A DNA stretch of 64,000 bases. It comes from Gemmatimonadota bacterium. GTDB taxonomy: Bacteria; Gemmatimonadota; Gemmatimonadetes; Gemmatimonadales; Gemmatimonadaceae. The notes beneath the pieces were generated by a model. That model was not told the DNA's origin. It saw only the letters and a list, made by a program, of their open reading frames with translations, and made no database searches. Positions 61,743 through 64,000 of this stretch are shown here, piece after piece; the first letter of the stretch is position 1, and each line of letters starts with the position of its first letter. The translations under genes and the position numbers were made by a program. The stretch is taken from assembly GCA_027622655.1 (NCBI GenBank), contig JAQBYI010000003.1, forward strand, positions 25,604 through 89,603, written 5' to 3'.

Positions 61743-63848
61743 CTATTCGTCGTCGTCCTCCTTCGTCTTTTCGTGCGCAGCGATCACCTTGGCCGCGTAC
61801 TCGTGGGGCATCTGCTCGTATCCTTGAAAGTGACGCGTGTACGATCCGCGTCCGTGCGTGAGACTCGACAACCGCGTTCCGTACACATGAAGGTCGGCCC
61901 GGGGAACTACGGCTTTCACAACTGACCCCGCGCCATTCGGCGCTTGCTCAGTGCCGAGCAGTTTTCCGCGACGGCTGCTGAGATCGCCCATTACATCACC
62001 GAGGTAGTCGTCCGGCGTCGTGACCTCAACGAGGTCGAGCGGTTCGAGCAGCACGGGTCGGCACTTCGGCGCAACCGACTTGAACGCCTGAATCCCGGCC
62101 ATCTTGAACGACGCTTCGCTCGAGTCAACCGAGTGGTAGCTGCCGTCGTAGCACTCAGCGACGAAATCCACGAGCGGATATCCGGCGATGACGCCGCGCA
62201 CCGACGCTTCCTGAATGCCCTTGTCCACCGCGGGGATATAGTTCCGCGGAATCGCGCCGCCGACGATCGAGTCGACGAACTCATAGCCTGCACCGCGTTT
62301 CGCCGGCCGCATCTTCACCGAGCAGTCGCCAAACTGACCGCGCCCTCCGCTCTGCTTCTTGTGCCGCCCCTGGCCGTCCGCGCTGGCGGACAACGTCTCG
62401 CGGTAGGCGATACGCGGCGCTGACAGGTTCGCTTCGACCCCGAACTGCCGACGCAACCGCGCCATAGCGACTTCAATGTGGCGCTCTCCGAACCCGCTCA
62501 CAATTGTTTCGTGCGTTTCGCCGTCGTAGTGGGTTTCGAAGGTCGGATCTTCATCGTGCAGGCGGTGCATGCCCTGCTGCAGCTTTTCTTCGTCATTGCG
62601 GGACGCCGCCTTGACTGCGAAGCTGACGAGCTGCGCGGGGAACTCCACCTCCGGTAGCCGCACTGGGTGCGCCTTGGTCGAAAGTGTGTCATTCGTGTGA
62701 GTGTTATGGAGCTTCGCCACGCAGCCTATGTCGCCGGGGTGCAGCTTGGCCACTTCGATGCGCTCGCGGCCCTGAGCAATGCTGAGGTGATTCAGCTTTT
62801 CGGCGCCGTCGCGCGTCGCGTTGAATACCTCTTGACCTGAGCTGACAGTGCCGCTGAACGTGCGGAAAAATGTCACGTCACCGACATGCGGCTCGGCGGT
62901 GGTCTTGAACACGAGCGCTGCGAACGGCGCGTCGGTCTTGGGATGAATCTCCACCGTCTTGTCGCCTTCGGCACCTTTGAAGGCGTGCAGTTCCTCCATC
63001 TCGTACGCACTTGGCATCAGCGCGACGAGAAAGTCCATCACGGTGCGAACGCCTATCAGCATCTGGGCCGAGCAGCACAGCACGGGGAAGAGATCGGCGC
63101 GCTTCAATGCCTCCTTGAGCGCATGCAGTTCCAGTTCGCCGGGAATCTCTTCGCCGCCGAAAAACTTTTCGAGCAGCACGTCGTCGGTCGCGGCAACTGC
63201 TTCGACCATTTCGTCGTGGTACTGCTTGAAGCGTTTCTGCTCGGAGGCCGGCACGTCTATTTCCTCAAACTCGCCGGCCTTGGCGCCCTTCTTGGGCACG
63301 CGCGCTTTTTTGGTCACCAGGTTGATCACGCCGGAGAAACCCGACCCCGCGCCGATCGGAATCTCGACCGGTACGACTTTCGTCGTGAGCCGGTCCTTGA
63401 TCATCCGGTACGCGCGGTCGAAATCGGCGTGATCCTTGTCCATCATGGAGATGACGAAGAGCACCGGGTCTTCCCGCGCAATCGCCTCGCGGAACATCCG
63501 TTCAGTACCGGCCTCCACGCCCGTGGCCGCCGCGACGGTAATCAGCGCACCGTCTGCGGCGGTGAGGCCTGCAATGGCGTCACCCTGGAAATCGAGGAAT
63601 CCTGGCGTGTCGATCAGGTTGACCTTCACGTCGTTCCACTCGGCAAACGCGCACCCCAGCGAAATCGAGTACTGCCGCTCGACCTCTTCGGGGCTCGTAT
63701 CGGTAAGGGTGTTCCCGGCCTTGATGGATCCGTGCCGTTTCGAAGACCCAGACACAAAAGCGAGCGCGTCGACCAAAGTGGTCTTCCCGCTCGCCCCGTG
63801 ACCGACGACAGCCACGTTTCGGATCGCATCGCTCGTATACTCCCGCAT
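61743..63848 (-). CDS. EF-G paralogue (translation factor GTPase, FusA2-like)
   Basis: A 701-residue translation GTPase with the complete EF-G domain order. The P-loop reads GHGASGKTT (about 16-24) instead of AHIDAGKTT; switch II DTPG is at about 80-83; domain IV has KKQSGGRGQFGDCSVKMRP and domain V GDLSSRRGKLLG. The guanine-specificity motif NKxD is replaced by SMMD (about 134-137), which should weaken GTP selection. It therefore differs from canonical FusA and resembles the second EF-G copies of many bacteria. ATG at 63848 is chosen; an opening at 63905 adds residues without homology. The C-terminus is acidic (KEDDDE). Role may be ribosome rescue or recycling. Confidence 0.85.
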   Translation of the reverse strand: MREYTSDAIRNVAVVGHGASGKTTLVDALAFVSGSSKRHGSIKAGNTLTDTSPEEVERQYSISLGCAFAEWNDVKVNLIDTPGFLDFQGDAIAGLTAADGALITVAAATGVEAGTERMFREAIAREDPVLFVISMMDKDHADFDRAYRMIKDRLTTKVVPVEIPIGAGSGFSGVINLVTKKARVPKKGAKAGEFEEIDVPASEQKRFKQYHDEMVEAVAATDDVLLEKFFGGEEIPGELELHALKEALKRADLFPVLCCSAQMLIGVRTVMDFLVALMPSAYEMEELHAFKGAEGDKTVEIHPKTDAPFAALVFKTTAEPHVGDVTFFRTFSGTVSSGQEVFNATRDGAEKLNHLSIAQGRERIEVAKLHPGDIGCVAKLHNTHTNDTLSTKAHPVRLPEVEFPAQLVSFAVKAASRNDEEKLQQGMHRLHDEDPTFETHYDGETHETIVSGFGERHIEVAMARLRRQFGVEANLSAPRIAYRETLSASADGQGRHKKQSGGRGQFGDCSVKMRPAKRGAGYEFVDSIVGGAIPRNYIPAVDKGIQEASVRGVIAGYPLVDFVAECYDGSYHSVDSSEASFKMAGIQAFKSVAPKCRPVLLEPLDLVEVTTPDDYLGDVMGDLSSRRGKLLGTEQAPNGAGSVVKAVVPRADLHVYGTRLSSLTHGRGSYTRHFQGYEQMPHEYAAKVIAAHEKTKEDDDE

Positions 63849-63911
63849 CCGGCACCCTCCTCCGAGTAGGGACCTGACCTTCGCTCTCCGCTCCGGCCAC
63901 GTCAAGAGTGA

Positions 63912-63933
63912 CCGCCGGTGAGGTCACCGGCGG
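63912..63933. promoter_or_regulatory. Perfect 22-bp palindrome upstream of the EF-G paralogue
   Basis: ccgccggtga and tcaccggcgg are exact inverted repeats around a 2-base centre. It lies 64 bases before the EF-G start and could be an operator for a dimeric regulator or, as RNA, a rho-independent-like stem without a U tract. Confidence 0.5.
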
Positions 63934-63945
63934 GTACAACCCGGG

Positions 63946-63981
63946 GACATAGGTGACAGGTGTCCGGCGACATGGGTGACA
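63946..63981. repeat. Two direct copies of gacatRggtgaca at the window edge (IS-end-like)
   Basis: gacataggtgaca (63946-63958) and gacatgggtgaca (63969-63981) lie 23 bases apart. Sequence of this style (a GGTGACA/GACAT core) is often seen next to IS481-like transposase genes, so a mobile element may start beyond the window. No transposase is visible here. Confidence 0.4.
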
Positions 63982-64000
63982 CTTCTTCAACCCCTTCTGG

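Overview
The window is high-GC, densely packed bacterial chromosome. It has a Gram-negative envelope (RND pumps, exported lipoproteins, many Sec signal peptides) and frequent GTG/TTG starts. Gene content fits a soil-type Gemmatimonadota bacterium: TolB-propeller/amidohydrolase fusions, secreted CocE and M1 hydrolases, a divergent EF-G paralogue and a zinc-ribbon Ser/Thr kinase. The phylum call is inferred from protein style, not from a marker search. No rRNA, tRNA or CRISPR array was seen, and no complete insertion sequence.

Layout. 1-2.5 kb: 3' end of an HGSNAT-like membrane acyltransferase, then a PBP4-type carboxypeptidase. 2.5-11.3 kb (minus strand): saccharopine-dehydrogenase-like enzyme, a retropepsin-like protein and an M1 aminopeptidase, a PQQ-type propeller lipoprotein, then a signalling block of zinc-ribbon kinase, REC-GAF-GGDEF regulator and threonine dehydratase. 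11.4-18.8 kb: a three-gene RND efflux operon (adaptor and two different permeases). 19-22.4 kb: citrate transporter and CocE-type hydrolase. 22.5-39.8 kb: a patchy accessory region where intact genes alternate with fragments: DUF1905/VOC, DinB and histidine kinase remnants, an aminotransferase/antiporter junction, a class A PBP interrupted by a stop, and a cupredoxin lipoprotein with a -1 frameshift. 39.9-46.7 kb: propeller protein, gyrA with a clear promoter, an envelope protein, a zinc ribbon and a zinc-binding dehydrogenase. 46.8-49.4 kb: sucB-lpdA, the E2 and E3 of a 2-oxoacid dehydrogenase. 49.5-54.3 kb: FkbM-like methyltransferase, DinB, ECF sigma factor with a small partner, an SGNH protein and a CoA-transferase. 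54.4-61.7 kb: a tightly packed plus-strand run (phasin/H1-like protein, M20 peptidase, 72-aa protein, RNase-H-like protein, double zinc ribbon, exported protein, two-TM protein, squalene synthase family) ending in thyX. 61.7-63.8 kb: EF-G paralogue. The right edge carries a perfect palindrome and IS-end-like repeats.

Two themes stand out. First, several proteins keep a recognisable enzyme fold but seem to have lost catalytic residues: a retropepsin fold with Met for the Asp, an SGNH fold with Ala for the nucleophile, an RNase H fold lacking two of four acidic residues, an exported HpaI-aldolase fold with Thr for a metal-binding Asp, an RND permease lacking the TM4 Asp, and an EF-G lacking NKxD. 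Second, gene fragments and inactivating lesions are concentrated between 22.5 and 39.8 kb, which suggests deletion-driven erosion (or assembly error) there.

Gaps over 300 bases: 22374-22875 holds two gene remnants and otherwise nothing recognisable; 24723-25073 holds a DinB remnant and the PBP ribosome-binding site. Other intergenic spaces are shorter.
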